From Cenarchaeum symbiont of Oopsacas minuta (GTDB taxonomy: Archaea > Thermoproteota > Nitrososphaeria > Nitrososphaerales > Nitrosopumilaceae): a stretch of DNA of 64,000 nt. The DNA is taken from assembly GCA_029948415.1 (NCBI GenBank), contig JAJIZT010000001.1:619905-683904 (forward strand), read 5' to 3'. The notes beneath the pieces are model-generated. The model did no database searches, was not told where the DNA came from, and saw only the letters and a program-made list of their open reading frames with translations. The stretch's first letter is position 1, and every line of letters starts with the position of its first letter. A program made the position numbers and the translations under genes. Shown piece by piece: positions 18,521-28,307 of the stretch.

Positions 18521-21500
18521 GAGTTTGGGTAAAATACTCGTACTAGGAAGCGGGGCAATAAAGATCGGAGAAGCCGGCGAAAGTCGCTAAAACGGCCGCC
18601 AATTCGACTACTCTGGAAGTCAATGCCTCAAAGCCATACGTGAAGAAGGGATAAACAGTGTGCTTGTAAACCCAAACGTAGCAACAATACAGACAGATAC
18701 GCGATTTGCCGACAAGGTATATCTGTTACCAGTAAATGTCAAATATGTAGAATCGGTCATAGAGAAAGAACGTCCAGATGCACTAGTCTTATCATTTGGA
18801 GGTCAGACTGCACTAAATTGTGGTGTTGAATTAGATGATGCAGATATTTTGTCAAAATATGGCATAAATGTACTTGGCACACAGGTGAACGGAATACGTC
18901 ATACAGAAGATAGGCAGCTCTTCAAAGATACGATGGTTGAGTGTGGAGTACCAGTTCTGCGTGGTAAGACTGTAACAAAGTTCGATGATGCAAAAGATGT
19001 TGCCGCTGAACTTGGATATCCTGTTATTGTACGTGTGGCATATACACTTGGAGGAAAAGGTGGCGGTGTAGCACGCAACGAGATTGAGCTATATGAGATT
19101 GTTCAAAGAGGAATAGCTGCAAGTATGGTCGGACAGGTGTTGATTGAAGAATATGTTGGAGACTGGAAACAGATAGAATATGAAGTGATGCGAGATGGTA
19201 CAGATAACAGCGTCATTGTATGCAATATGGAAAATGTGCTGTCTATGAGGGTTCATACAGGAGATAATATTGTAGTTGCTCCATCTCAAACGATAAACAA
19301 CCAAGAATACCACATGATGCGTTCAGCTGCACTACATGCAGTACGACATATTGGAATAATCGGAGAGTGTAATATCCAGTACGCCTTGGATACAAACTCA
19401 TCTAGATTTGCAGCAATAGAAGTAAACCCTAGACTCTCACGTTCTTCTGCTCTTGCAAGCAAAGCTACAGGATATCCTCTAGCATACATATCTGCAAAAA
19501 TATCCATGGGATATACATTACCTGAGCTTGTAAACAGTATCACAAAAAAGACTACTGCATGTTTTGAGCCCTCGTTAGATTATATCGTATGCAAACATCC
19601 AAGGTGGGATTTTGATAAATTTGAGATGGTAAAACGTAGTCTAGGTCCAACCATGAAGTCAGTTGGAGAGGTAATGGCCGTTGGACGTAGCTTTGAAGAA
19701 TCATTACAAAAAGCAATTAGGATGCTCGATATAGGTCGCGATGGGCTGATTTTATCCGAACAGGACATAGTATGTACAGAAGAAGAGATAGAAGATAGAT
19801 TATCAAGACCCGATGATAATATACTATACAACGTATCTTATGCAATTACAGCTGGGATGAGCACAGAAAAGATATGCACACTATCTGCAATTGATCCATG
19901 GTTTATCGAAAAAATACGAAACATTGTAAAGATGGGAACAAAACTACGACAAGGTACAATTAGTAATGCAGATATGCGTAATGCCAAAATACGAGGGTTT
20001 TCAGATGTGCAAATTGCACGTGCTCAAAATACTAGTGAATCATTTGTTCGAAAAGAAAGAATGAGACTTGGAATAAAACCATGTGTAAAACAGATTGATA
20101 CGCTTGCAGCAGAATGGTCAGCAAAGACAAACTATCTTTACATGACATATGGAGGAGACTGTAACGATATAGAGGTGCACAAGAATTCCAAAGATATCAT
20201 AGTTTTGGGAGCAGGTCCATACCGTATAGGAAGCAGTGTAGAGTTTGACTGGGGGACTGTAAATATGGTAGATGGACTCAAAAAACATGGTACAGGAGAT
20301 ATCATAGTTGTAAACTGTAATCCTGAAACCGTCTCAACAGATTATGACATAAGCGATAGGCTCTATTTTGAAGAGTTGACTGCCGAACGTATATTAGACA
20401 TTGCAGAATTTGAATCCCCCAAAGGTGTGGTAACATGTGTTGGTGGACAGACTGCAAACAATCTGACTTTTAGATTAGCAAGCAGTGGAATACAGATACT
20501 CGGTACGGCAGCTACAGACGTGGATAGGGCAGAGAACCGTTCCATATTTAGTTCTGTGCTAGATGGTATGCATATACGACAACCACAATGGCAAAAGTTT
20601 ACAGAGATTACAAAAGCAAAAGAATTTGCACATAGAGTTGGATATCCAGTATTAGTAAGACCATCGTATGTACTAAGTGGAGCTGCGATGAATGTTATAT
20701 GGTCTCAAAATGAGCTAAAAAAATACATCAGTGAAGCAACAAATCTCTCTCCAGATCATCCCGTGGTTATATCAAAATTCATGCTAAACTCACTTGAAGT
20801 GGATGTTGATGGAGTATGCGATGGGAAACGCGTGGTAATAGGTGCAATTGTAGAACATATCGACAGTGCTGGAGTTCACTCAGGAGATGCAATGATGTGT
20901 ATACCACCTTGGAGACTCAACAACAAAGTCATAGAGACAATCACCGACTATACTGAAAAGATTGCAATAGCATTTAACATACATGGTCCATTCAACTTGC
21001 AGTTTTTGATAAACGAGGGAACAGTGTATGTAATAGAGCTCAATATACGCGCATCACGCTCCATGCCATTTGTCTCAAAGCTGGTCAGTACAAACTTGAT
21101 ATCTTTAGCATCAAGGGCAATACTCGGAAAAGAGTTACCAGAGATACGACATGATCACTGGAAAAAAATCGATATACATGGGATAAAAGTACCACAATTC
21201 TCTTTTATGCAATTAGACGGAGCAGATATCGTATTGGGAGTAGAGATGCAGTCTACAGGTGAGGCTGCTTGTTTTGGAAACAGTTTTTATGATGCACTAT
21301 CCAAAGCGCTCACTTCTGTAGGATATCGTCTACCACATTCTGGCATGGTGTTAGTCACAATAGGTGGAATGAAAAACAAAGAGCGACTTTTACCCACCAT
21401 TGTCTCACTATATCAGATGGGATTTGAGATTTGTGCAACAGAGCATACTGCAGAATTTTTTGCAAAAGCTCTACCACAAGCTAAAACCGTACACAAAATA

Positions 21501-21764
21501 AGCGAACCTGAACGCAAGCCAAACATTGCAGATCTATTATATGAGCACAAGATAGATTTCATCATAAACATACCTGGAACATCCACACTTGAAAAATATG
21601 TAGACATGCTCTCAGATGAATATCTCATACGACGCAAAGCTCTAGAGATGGGAATTCCCGTTCTTACAACACCCGAGCTTGCCGAGTCTTTTGTAAAGAC
21701 GCTTGAATGGTCTAAAAATAACAAGACCACCGTGATGCCACTTGAACCATACAAGATATACTAG
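18507..21764 (+). CDS. carB: Carbamoyl-phosphate synthase, large subunit, with an in-frame stop near the N-terminus
   Basis: CarB forms carbamoyl phosphate from bicarbonate, ammonia and two ATP. The frame starts at ATG 18507 (MPKNESLGKILVLGSGAIKI), 14 bp inside carA. After GEAGE there is a 21-bp insertion (18582-18602) with TAA at 18588-18590; the family sequence FDYSGSQC resumes directly after it in the same frame. From there the protein is intact to 21764, with both ATP-grasp halves (for example LGGKGGGVARN and EVNPRLSRSSALASKATG) and a C-terminal MGS-like allosteric domain. The first possible restart is GTG at 18660, which would lose the first nucleotide-binding loop. It could be a real lesion, a bypassed element or an assembly error. 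Confidence 0.88.
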
Positions 21765-22510
21765 AGTACAGCATCAATATCTGACTCATCACCAAGTATT
21801 GCTCCATCCATGGATATAATTTTGGCAGATTCCAATCCGTCAAGTGCACGTCTGACTATTGGAGATGTGGATTTAGAATATGATCTTTTTCCACCATAAT
21901 ACAGGTATTCATTAAATGGCGGCATTATTGTTATACCTATGTTGCCTTTGCCAAATGCAAAGATCTTTTCACGTTTTGCCATCAAGTATACCCAAACAGG
22001 TTGACCGTTGAGTATTGAATCATCTTTAGAGTATGCAGGGTGTACATGACCCATTACAATATTGTGCACTGTGCCAAATTTTTCAGAAGGCATGGCATGT
22101 CCATGTGTTAAAAGAACTTGTTCTATTACAACACCAGATTGGCTAGATATAGTGATATTTTTTGGGATCAGTTTTGAAATGTTTCCATCGTGATTTCCAG
22201 GAACGAGGATAGTTTCTATATCACCTAGATCGTCAAAGAATTGTGGTACATTACGCCATTCAAAATCCGTAATTTTTTTGGTTCCAGATTTTACATCACC
22301 AAGCAACACTAGTGAATCCGAATGTGATTTTTTTATTAGATTAAGAATTCTATGTGCAGATTTACGCGCCATAGATTCTTTACCAAGGTGTATATCTTTT
22401 GATATAATATTCGACTCAAAACCTAAATGAACATCTGTGATGACAAGATATCTGTGCTTGCCTGTTATTGTCAATACTGGTTCTAAAGGCAGTATACGTA
22501 TCTCTACCAT
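21761..22510 (-). CDS. Calcineurin-like metallophosphoesterase (249 aa)
   Basis: The metallophosphoesterase motifs are all present: ITDVHLGFE (D-x-H), LLGDVKSG (GD), VPGNHDG (GNHD), LTHGHAMP and MGHVHPAYS (GH-x-H). The family is the archaeal MJ0037-type phosphoesterase; its physiological substrate is unknown to me. The gene converges on carB and their ends overlap by 4 bp. The length is normal for the family, and ATG at 22510 is the only good start. Confidence 0.85.
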   Translation of the reverse strand: MVEIRILPLEPVLTITGKHRYLVITDVHLGFESNIISKDIHLGKESMARKSAHRILNLIKKSHSDSLVLLGDVKSGTKKITDFEWRNVPQFFDDLGDIETILVPGNHDGNISKLIPKNITISSQSGVVIEQVLLTHGHAMPSEKFGTVHNIVMGHVHPAYSKDDSILNGQPVWVYLMAKREKIFAFGKGNIGITIMPPFNEYLYYGGKRSYSKSTSPIVRRALDGLESAKIISMDGAILGDESDIDAVL

Positions 22511-22544
22511 TACAGATATAGAATACAGGGCAGATTAATTCCTT

Positions 22545-22838
22545 GTGAACTCTAATGCCAAAGCCAAGATTGCAGTTAGAGATGGTAGAGTAAAACTGCA
22601 CATCTTTGAACCAAGTGGTCGTCAGATTTGGACTGTGGTAGGAAAGACCGGCGAGTATTGGGTGGACAAAGATACTGGATATTGTTCGTGTGACGCACAT
22701 TTTTTTTCCAAAATATCGAACAAGCCAAGATGCTATCATGAAGAATCAGTACGTATGGCAGGTACAAATGTACAGATTACAACATTACTAGACATACAAT
22801 ATGGTACATTTCTTGCTGAGATGATAACAAGAATATGA
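22545..22838 (+). CDS. Small SWIM-type zinc-finger protein (97 aa)
   Basis: The protein has a CSCDAHFFSKISNKPRCYHE segment, a CxC...CxH arrangement typical of SWIM zinc fingers, at about residues 45-65. SWIM domains are seen in archaeal proteins that partner recombinases or bind nucleic acid; a role here is inference only. The start is GTG at 22545. It is divergent from the phosphoesterase gene with 34 bp between the starts, so the two promoters must overlap. Downstream it converges with 22840-23136. Confidence 0.7.
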   Translation: MNSNAKAKIAVRDGRVKLHIFEPSGRQIWTVVGKTGEYWVDKDTGYCSCDAHFFSKISNKPRCYHEESVRMAGTNVQITTLLDIQYGTFLAEMITRI

Positions 22839-22839
22839 A

Positions 22840-23136
22840 TCAGAGTTGTAGTGTAAAGAGGTCTTTTGTAGACACACCTGCCCAAGCACCAGTCATACCT
22901 TTGGATATTTTATCAGGATCCACTGCAGTTATCTGTTGTACTTTGATGTGATCTGGATTTGGCGGCATCCACAACATTGCCATGTAATCTCCAACACTCC
23001 CTATCTTTTGAGATGTTGCTTTGATGATCTTTTCGGATTGAAAACCCTCCGCGATTAGAATGTCCATGGATCTATCAACAAGATCGTCTTTGCCGTGTAC
23101 AAAAAGATACACATCTTTTGATGGATCAATCTTCAT
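22840..23136 (-). CDS. Conserved-type hypothetical protein (98 aa)
   Basis: I do not recognise a family. ATG at 23136 (MKIDPSKDVYLFVHGKDDL) is the best start; the longer frame to 23175 begins with sequence that looks non-coding. The protein is small, soluble-looking and has an alpha/beta pattern (YLFVHGKDDLVDRSMDILIA; DYMAMLWMPPNPDHI). It has no Cys motif and no membrane segment. It ends one base from the convergent SWIM-protein gene. Confidence 0.6.
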   Translation of the reverse strand: MKIDPSKDVYLFVHGKDDLVDRSMDILIAEGFQSEKIIKATSQKIGSVGDYMAMLWMPPNPDHIKVQQITAVDPDKISKGMTGAWAGVSTKDLFTLQL

Positions 23137-23240
23137 ATGTACACAAAAGGTATACTGTATAATCAACCTTTCCAAGATATTTCAATACACGCTCAAATTC
23201 ATGCATATTTATTCACTAGATCTAAGAGCAGTCATATTTT

Positions 23241-23319
23241 GTATGAGGTCAGCTACTCTATTTTTGTGCGTAAATGCATAACTTTCTTTATAATTATAGG
23301 TAGGGACGTGGCCTCGTAC
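23241..23319. repeat. MITE copy 2 with perfect 8-bp target duplication
   Basis: 79 bp with termini GTATGAGGTCA and inverted GTACGAGGCCA. The flanks are a perfect duplication CATATTTT (23233-23240 and 23320-23327), which fixes the boundaries and the 8-bp target size. It lies 42-48 bp upstream of the atpF start codons, just outside the TATA-like AGATTAAATTA at 23335-23345. Confidence 0.88.
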
Positions 23320-23334
23320 CATATTTTCAAAAAA

Positions 23335-23345
23335 AGATTAAATTA
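23335..23345 (+). promoter_or_regulatory. TATA-like box of atpF
   Basis: AGATTAAATTA lies 22-32 bp upstream of the GTG at 23367, the spacing of other TATA boxes in this window. The right flank of MITE copy 2 begins only 15 bp upstream. Confidence 0.45.
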
Positions 23346-23366
23346 CAACCAACGTAAAGTGTGTTT

Positions 23367-23660
23367 GTGAAGATTATTACTGTAGGGAGTAGGTCGTTTG
23401 TCACTAGTTTTCAGCTTGCTGGAGTACCAGGTGTCATATCTGAAACACCAAAAGATGCATTTAAAGAGATAGACAAGCTAGCCAATGACGCGAGTATAGG
23501 CCTTATATTGGTGAGCGATGATGTTTCAGACCCAATATCGGATCAACTTACAAAACTAAAAGCTAAAAAATCTAGTATTATTTTTTCATTACCTGCCGTA
23601 GGTAGTACCAAAGCCACTGTAGACTATAGAACAATGCTCAAAAAAATATTGGGCGTATAA
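23367..23660 (+). CDS. atpF: A-type ATP synthase subunit F
   Basis: The sequence MKIITVGSRSFVTSFQLAGV, then IGLILVSDDVSD and IIFSLPA, is the Rossmann-like fold of A/V-ATPase subunit F, a regulatory piece of the central stalk. About 97-99 residues is the normal size. GTG at 23367 gives the usual MKI start; GTG at 23361 would add two residues. No other ATPase subunit gene is in the window, so the ATPase genes are split. The next gene starts two bases after the stop, so the two are probably co-transcribed. Confidence 0.8.
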   Translation: MKIITVGSRSFVTSFQLAGVPGVISETPKDAFKEIDKLANDASIGLILVSDDVSDPISDQLTKLKAKKSSIIFSLPAVGSTKATVDYRTMLKKILGV

Positions 23661-23661
23661 A

Positions 23662-24825
23662 ATGGTAAAAAAAACAAAACGTTTCAGATACAAGGCAAAA
23701 AAAGAAGTCAAAGAGAATATTGTACGAGAGATAAAACCCAAACCAGAGATTATAAACAAATCAATAGATACACCATCTAATAAAAAACGCAGGATTATAA
23801 TTGCAAGTATAGCCATTGCGATAATGTTAGTTATCGCAGTTGTGTTGACTATACAATTATTGACAACATCAGAAATCTCAAACGAATCTAGTGCGCTAAA
23901 TATACCACGTTCAACATCAGAAATTATAGATCAATCAGATCCAAATGTCATATTCAAACTTTATGTAAACTCGTCTGAAAAAATTTCAGATAATACATAT
24001 TCAAAAATAATTGTAAAACCACGTGATGATATTGACACAATATACTCTTATCTAAAGAATACAGACAATTCTACCATAGTAGTATATCCGTCGTTTACTC
24101 GTACCGCATACGAACCTAGCGGAATAGCACATTATTATCAAACACAATGTACAAGCTGTATCACATCTAGAATCATATATGATGATGTAGGAGCATATGG
24201 AGTAGGACATACTGCATATCAGGTGTTAAAGATACTAGGTTATGAATTTATAACAGATGTAGACATTGACAAAAATCCCAAGATACTCTCAAAATATGAC
24301 AAGGTCATATTACTACATAACGAATATGCCACACAAAATATGTTTGATGCAATAACATCACACTCAAACGTCGTATACCTATACCCTGGCGCACTGTCGA
24401 TAAAAACTACTGCAGATTATGTAGCAGAACAACTTTTGCTGTTACGTGGTTACGGATATCCAGATGCATCTGTTGGTAATGGATTTGACTGGGAGTTTGA
24501 TAATGTAAATCTTACAGATGATAATACATGTCAAAATTGGGAATTTTATAAAATCAATAATGGGCACATGTTGAATTGTTATCCTGAATCGATCATACAT
24601 CTAAACCCCTTGTTATTGCTCTCGTTAAAAGAGATAGATGATCCATATTGGAAAAATCCACTGCAAAACTATGCTGATGGAGATGCAGATAAAACCAACC
24701 AGTTAAAGTTGATGCTCTTAAATGATGAGATTACCAAACTATTAAACCCACAATTAGAAAACCAGTCATCGTCAGATCTAAATGGAACAATAGATGATAA
24801 TGTCACAGAGTCTCATACTCCATAA
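23662..24825 (+). CDS. Membrane-anchored extracytoplasmic protein of unknown function (387 aa)
   Basis: A very basic N-terminus (MVKKTKRFRYKAKKEVKEN) is followed by one hydrophobic segment at about residues 48-68 (IIIASIAIAIMLVIAVVLTI), so most of the protein is outside the cell. The outer domain has paired cysteines (QCTSCITS; CQNWEF...LNCYPE) that may form disulfides. Its fold looks alpha/beta, with YDKVILLHNEYATQNMFDAI and VVYLYPGALS. I do not recognise the family. It follows atpF by one base, and the adh promoter overlaps its 3' side. Confidence 0.75.
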   Translation: MVKKTKRFRYKAKKEVKENIVREIKPKPEIINKSIDTPSNKKRRIIIASIAIAIMLVIAVVLTIQLLTTSEISNESSALNIPRSTSEIIDQSDPNVIFKLYVNSSEKISDNTYSKIIVKPRDDIDTIYSYLKNTDNSTIVVYPSFTRTAYEPSGIAHYYQTQCTSCITSRIIYDDVGAYGVGHTAYQVLKILGYEFITDVDIDKNPKILSKYDKVILLHNEYATQNMFDAITSHSNVVYLYPGALSIKTTADYVAEQLLLLRGYGYPDASVGNGFDWEFDNVNLTDDNTCQNWEFYKINNGHMLNCYPESIIHLNPLLLLSLKEIDDPYWKNPLQNYADGDADKTNQLKLMLLNDEITKLLNPQLENQSSSDLNGTIDDNVTESHTP

Positions 24826-24837
24826 CTAGATGAATCT

Positions 24838-24847
24838 ACTTATATCT
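24838..24847 (+). promoter_or_regulatory. TATA box of the zinc alcohol dehydrogenase gene
   Basis: CTTATATCTA lies 25-34 bp upstream of ATG 24872, supporting that ATG as a leaderless start rather than the in-frame codon at 24830. Confidence 0.45.
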
Positions 24848-24871
24848 AAAACATATAATCTCACATTATAC

Positions 24872-25912
24872 ATGAGAGCTGCAGTTATAGATGGTAATGC
24901 CGTGTTTGTAAAAGATTTCACGACACCAGAGATAGGCAATGGAGACATACTAGTTCGTATGGAATCATGTGGTATATGTGGGTCTGATGTTGAAAAAGTC
25001 TTTGGCAGATATTCAAAACCGTCTACAAAACTAGGACACGAACCAGCTGGAACGGTATTAAAAGTGGGTTCAGATGTTTCAGGTATAAGAGTAGGAGATC
25101 GAGTATTCACTCATCACCATGTTGCATGTGGGCGATGTCATTTATGTAAAAACAATTGTCAAACTTTGTGCGATCATTACTCTAAATCAAATCTACAACC
25201 ATGTGGACTAGCTGAAGAATATGTGGTTCCAGAATGGAATGTCTTAGGAGGTGGCGTATTAAAACTGCCAAAATCAGTTAGTTTTGATGATGCAGCCATG
25301 ATAGAACCACTTGCATGTTGTGTACGCTCTTGGAATCATATGAATGCAAATGTTGGGGATACTGTGGCAGTGTTTGGTGCAGGTCCTACCGGGCTGTTGC
25401 ATGCAATGCTTGCAAAGCATTACCGTATGGGGGATATAGTATGTATAGATCCAAATAAATTCCGAACAGAGTTTGCACAAAAACATGGAATTGCAAAGGG
25501 ATTATCTACTGTGGATTATGCACAAAATGATATTCTATCTGTAACCGATGGTCATGAGGCAGATATCTCAATAGTAGCTACTGGAAGTATGAAAGCATTG
25601 CACAATGCAATAAAGTCTACAAGAAGTGGTGGAACCATAATGATGTTTGGGGTTCCAGCAAAAGGATCTATTCTAAACTTGGATTTAGAGTACGTATATT
25701 CAAAAGAACTCAAAATACTGACAAGTTATGCTGCATCAGACAAGGATACAGCAGAGTCGCTCAATCTTATTGCATCAGGTAAAATATCGGCAGGCACTTT
25801 GATAACTCATAGATATGCGTTAGAGATCTCGCATAAAGCTTTCAATCATGCTCATAGCGGAAAAGATGCAATGAAGATACTGATCACGCGTGAACATTCA
25901 AGGGATAGATAG
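24872..25912 (+). CDS. Zinc-dependent alcohol dehydrogenase family protein
   Basis: Medium-chain dehydrogenase/reductase. The catalytic zinc site is seen in ESCGICGSDV and GHEPAG. The structural zinc site is CGRCHLCKNNCQTLC, with four Cys. The nucleotide-binding motif is VAVFGAGPTGLLHAML. Substrate cannot be told from sequence; related enzymes act on alcohols, sorbitol or threonine. The start MRAAVIDGNAVFV at 24872 matches the family and is well placed after a TATA box. The stop overlaps or abuts the Tsr3 gene start, suggesting co-transcription. Confidence 0.85.
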   Translation: MRAAVIDGNAVFVKDFTTPEIGNGDILVRMESCGICGSDVEKVFGRYSKPSTKLGHEPAGTVLKVGSDVSGIRVGDRVFTHHHVACGRCHLCKNNCQTLCDHYSKSNLQPCGLAEEYVVPEWNVLGGGVLKLPKSVSFDDAAMIEPLACCVRSWNHMNANVGDTVAVFGAGPTGLLHAMLAKHYRMGDIVCIDPNKFRTEFAQKHGIAKGLSTVDYAQNDILSVTDGHEADISIVATGSMKALHNAIKSTRSGGTIMMFGVPAKGSILNLDLEYVYSKELKILTSYAASDKDTAESLNLIASGKISAGTLITHRYALEISHKAFNHAHSGKDAMKILITREHSRDR

Positions 25913-25914
25913 TG

Positions 25915-26418
25915 ATGCGTATTAGATTAATCATGCATGAGCAAGATGATCCTCGCAAATGTACAGCGGCTCGACTAATTCGAGATGGGAATGCAAAACG
26001 GATTAGTATTGCAGGAGATACAACATTATTATTGAATCCATTTGCAGATAGACTTTTGTTATCTACAGATAGAAAACGAGCACGCTCCATTACCGCAGTA
26101 GACTGTTCGTGGCGTCTAGTAAAGAATGTATTTGAGAGACAAAATGTAGGTTTGCAAAGGCGATTACCACCTCTCTTTGCAGGTAATCCTGTAAACTATG
26201 CAAAATTGAGCAAACTAACAACTGCAGAATCCATATCAGGTGCATTATACATAATGGGATTTCGTAAACAGGCTGAAATTATATTGGGAGGTCAAAAATG
26301 GGGACATACTTTTTTTGAATTAAATGCATCTCTGTTAGAAGATTATGCTAAACTTGATTCAAAAGAGAATCTCACACAATTGCTTAAACAATACGGTATA
26401 CATGATGAATCCACATAG
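25915..26418 (+). CDS. tsr3: Tsr3 (DUF367), rRNA aminocarboxypropyltransferase
   Basis: Tsr3 transfers the aminocarboxypropyl group of S-adenosylmethionine to a hypermodified uridine of small-subunit rRNA. Family motifs present are DPRKCTAARLIRDG, the AVDCSW motif, RRLPPLFAGNPVNYAKLSKL and TAESISGALYIMGF. At 167 residues it has the normal archaeal length. ATG at 25915 is preferred; GTG at 25912 overlaps the previous stop. It fits with the other RNA-modification genes in the window. Confidence 0.85.
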   Translation: MRIRLIMHEQDDPRKCTAARLIRDGNAKRISIAGDTTLLLNPFADRLLLSTDRKRARSITAVDCSWRLVKNVFERQNVGLQRRLPPLFAGNPVNYAKLSKLTTAESISGALYIMGFRKQAEIILGGQKWGHTFFELNASLLEDYAKLDSKENLTQLLKQYGIHDEST

Positions 26419-26504
26419 TATAAAACACATACCTAAATGAGATAGCATTTTAAAAATAAGTTCTACATGTATTTACTTTATAACATTTGAATGCATTTTG
26501 ATAA

Positions 26505-27434
26505 TTATGATTTTTTAGTTTTTTGATTTGATGGATAAGGTTTTTTGTAATGTTTTTTATTTTTATATGAATTATTATCTTTGAAGAAACTTTTATCTTC
26601 ATTAAAAACTCTGCTAGGTTTTTTATTTGTGTCAGCGTATATTTTGTACGCTTGTTCTACTGTATGGTTTGAATGCACAATTGCACGTACTGCACGAATC
26701 ATATTGACTGGTTTTTCTGATTGCCATATATTACGACCCATGTCTACTCCTACGGCACCAGATTTTATTGCATTATACGTGAGAGTGAGGGCATCTTTTT
26801 CGGGTATTTTTTTACCACCAGCAATTATAACAGGTATTGGACATGAGTTTATTACTTTATCAAAATCCTTGCAGTAATATGTTTTGACGATACGTGCCCC
26901 ATGCTCTGCTGCAATTCTGCATGCAAGTGAGATATAACGTGCATCTCTTGCCATATCTTTTCCTACAGCAGTGACGGCTAGTACTGGAATACCATACTCT
27001 TCGGCCTCGTTGACTAGTCTACCAAGATTTACAATAGTTTGATGTTCGTACTTTGAACCAACAAATATCGACATGGCAAGTGCACTAGCGTTAAGTCGTA
27101 TCGCTTCTTTTACACTTGTGACAATATCCTCATGCGAGAGATCTTCCCCTATGATGCTACTGCCACCAGATACGCGTAAAACTATAGGAACCGGATGTTT
27201 TGCATTTACGCACGAACGTTGTACACCACGCGTGAGCATTAAAGAATCACAATATTTCACAAGAGGTTCTATGGTCTTTCTTGGATCTTCCAATCTTTCA
27301 GTAGGTCCAAGAAAATATCCATGATCTACTGCCAACATGACTGCTTTACCGTCTATTGGTTTGATTATCCGTGCTAAACGGTTCTCCATACCCCAATCCA
27401 TATTTGATGTGGACAATTTGTATGTCTTAAGCAT
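26505..27434 (-). CDS. LsrF/DhnA-type class I aldolase with a basic C-terminal tail
   Basis: The sequence closely follows the LsrF family (3-hydroxy-5-phosphonooxypentane-2,4-dione thiolase): MDWGMENRLARI, VMLAVDHGYFLGPTERLE, VGKDMARDARY, ARIVKTYYCKDF (likely Schiff-base Lys), VIIAGGKKIPE and GAVGVDMGRNIWQ. In archaea relatives act as fructose-bisphosphate aldolase or in aromatic amino-acid precursor synthesis. No lsr transport or kinase gene is nearby, so an AI-2 role is unlikely and the substrate is open. The last 40 residues are Lys/Asn/Tyr-rich and look disordered. An IS5-like remnant begins 19 bp upstream. Confidence 0.8.
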   Translation of the reverse strand: MLKTYKLSTSNMDWGMENRLARIIKPIDGKAVMLAVDHGYFLGPTERLEDPRKTIEPLVKYCDSLMLTRGVQRSCVNAKHPVPIVLRVSGGSSIIGEDLSHEDIVTSVKEAIRLNASALAMSIFVGSKYEHQTIVNLGRLVNEAEEYGIPVLAVTAVGKDMARDARYISLACRIAAEHGARIVKTYYCKDFDKVINSCPIPVIIAGGKKIPEKDALTLTYNAIKSGAVGVDMGRNIWQSEKPVNMIRAVRAIVHSNHTVEQAYKIYADTNKKPSRVFNEDKSFFKDNNSYKNKKHYKKPYPSNQKTKKS

Positions 27435-27452
27435 TATGAACTATAATACTTG

Positions 27453-27709
27453 GTTGCATAACCTGCCTAAATATCATATAGACAAAATTCAAACCTAAAC
27501 AAATAGATCACCCCATGATTGTAGGATATTGATGAAAATAAATCACATCAGGAATGATCCACGTTGAATTCTATGATATTGTTTACTGTACGGATTTTAG
27601 CTGACATGTGTGCAATCATGAGGTTCTGCATGGCATGGCCGATAGTAAATACGTCAAATGGGGCACGTATCTAACCATTCAAAAATCTAGACAGTTATCA
27701 AAATCCTAG
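27453..27709 (+). mobile_element. Remnant of the second IS5-like element
   Basis: The remnant starts with GTTGCATAACCTGCC, the terminus also seen at 11930. A truncated transposase start (27635-27709, MADSKYVKWGTYLTIQKS) stops after 24 codons. Everything downstream of that in the parent element is missing. The following 27710-27908 is AT-rich with no feature I can support. Confidence 0.65.
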
Positions 27710-27908
27710 TAAAACAGACAGCGACTAAAACATCAATGATAGTACGTTTCGTATTAAATGTCAAACAAATTTTTAAAACAATTATGGACAAATTTGATCT
27801 TGAATGAATACATGTTTTTCATTTTATGAGAAAAATATATAATTATCAATTTTCATTTAATGCCATAGCATTATGTATGAAAATTACAAATAAAAATAAA
27901 AAATTATT

Positions 27909-28259
27909 TTATTCAGTGGTTGAAGAATGACTACAAGAGCAGGATTTTGTGGCATTTGGATTGTTTATTTTGAATCCAGATCCCATCAGACTTTCAATAT
28001 AGTCTACATTTGCTCCACGTAGGTGATCCTGGCTATAACTATCTACTAGTACCTTTACTCCGTTTTCCTCTAGAACTAGATCGTCTTCTTCAGTTGTTTT
28101 TTCAAATCCCATTCCATATGAAAGACCAGAGCATCCACCACCTTGTACATAGACTCTAAGAAATTCTGGCTTTTCTGCTTCCTGGTTGATGAATTCTTTT
28201 ATCTTTTCTGCTGCTTTTGGAGTTATCGTGATAAGTTTTTGCGTTTGTGTTGTTGTCAT
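27909..28259 (-). CDS. iscA: A-type iron-sulfur cluster assembly protein (IscA/ErpA/HesB)
   Basis: This small carrier protein accepts and delivers Fe-S clusters. The conserved cysteines are present as GGGCSGLSY and KSCSCSH. The start is ATG at 28259 (MTTTQTQKLITITPKAAEKI), 116 residues, normal for the family. A longer frame to 28361 only translates the MITE upstream and is not real. TATA box at 28281-28290. Targets in this window could include biotin synthase, TFE-beta and the radical SAM protein; this is inference. Confidence 0.88.
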   Translation of the reverse strand: MTTTQTQKLITITPKAAEKIKEFINQEAEKPEFLRVYVQGGGCSGLSYGMGFEKTTEEDDLVLEENGVKVLVDSYSQDHLRGANVDYIESLMGSGFKINNPNATKSCSCSHSSTTE

Positions 28260-28280
28260 GTAGGGTATACCATAATCAAC

Positions 28281-28290
28281 ATATATAATA
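28281..28290 (-). promoter_or_regulatory. TATA box of iscA
   Basis: The minus strand reads TATTATATAT, 22-31 bp upstream of ATG 28259. MITE copy 3 begins 18 bp further upstream. Confidence 0.55.
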
Positions 28291-28307
28291 TTTCTGATTA
28301 GTGGTTC

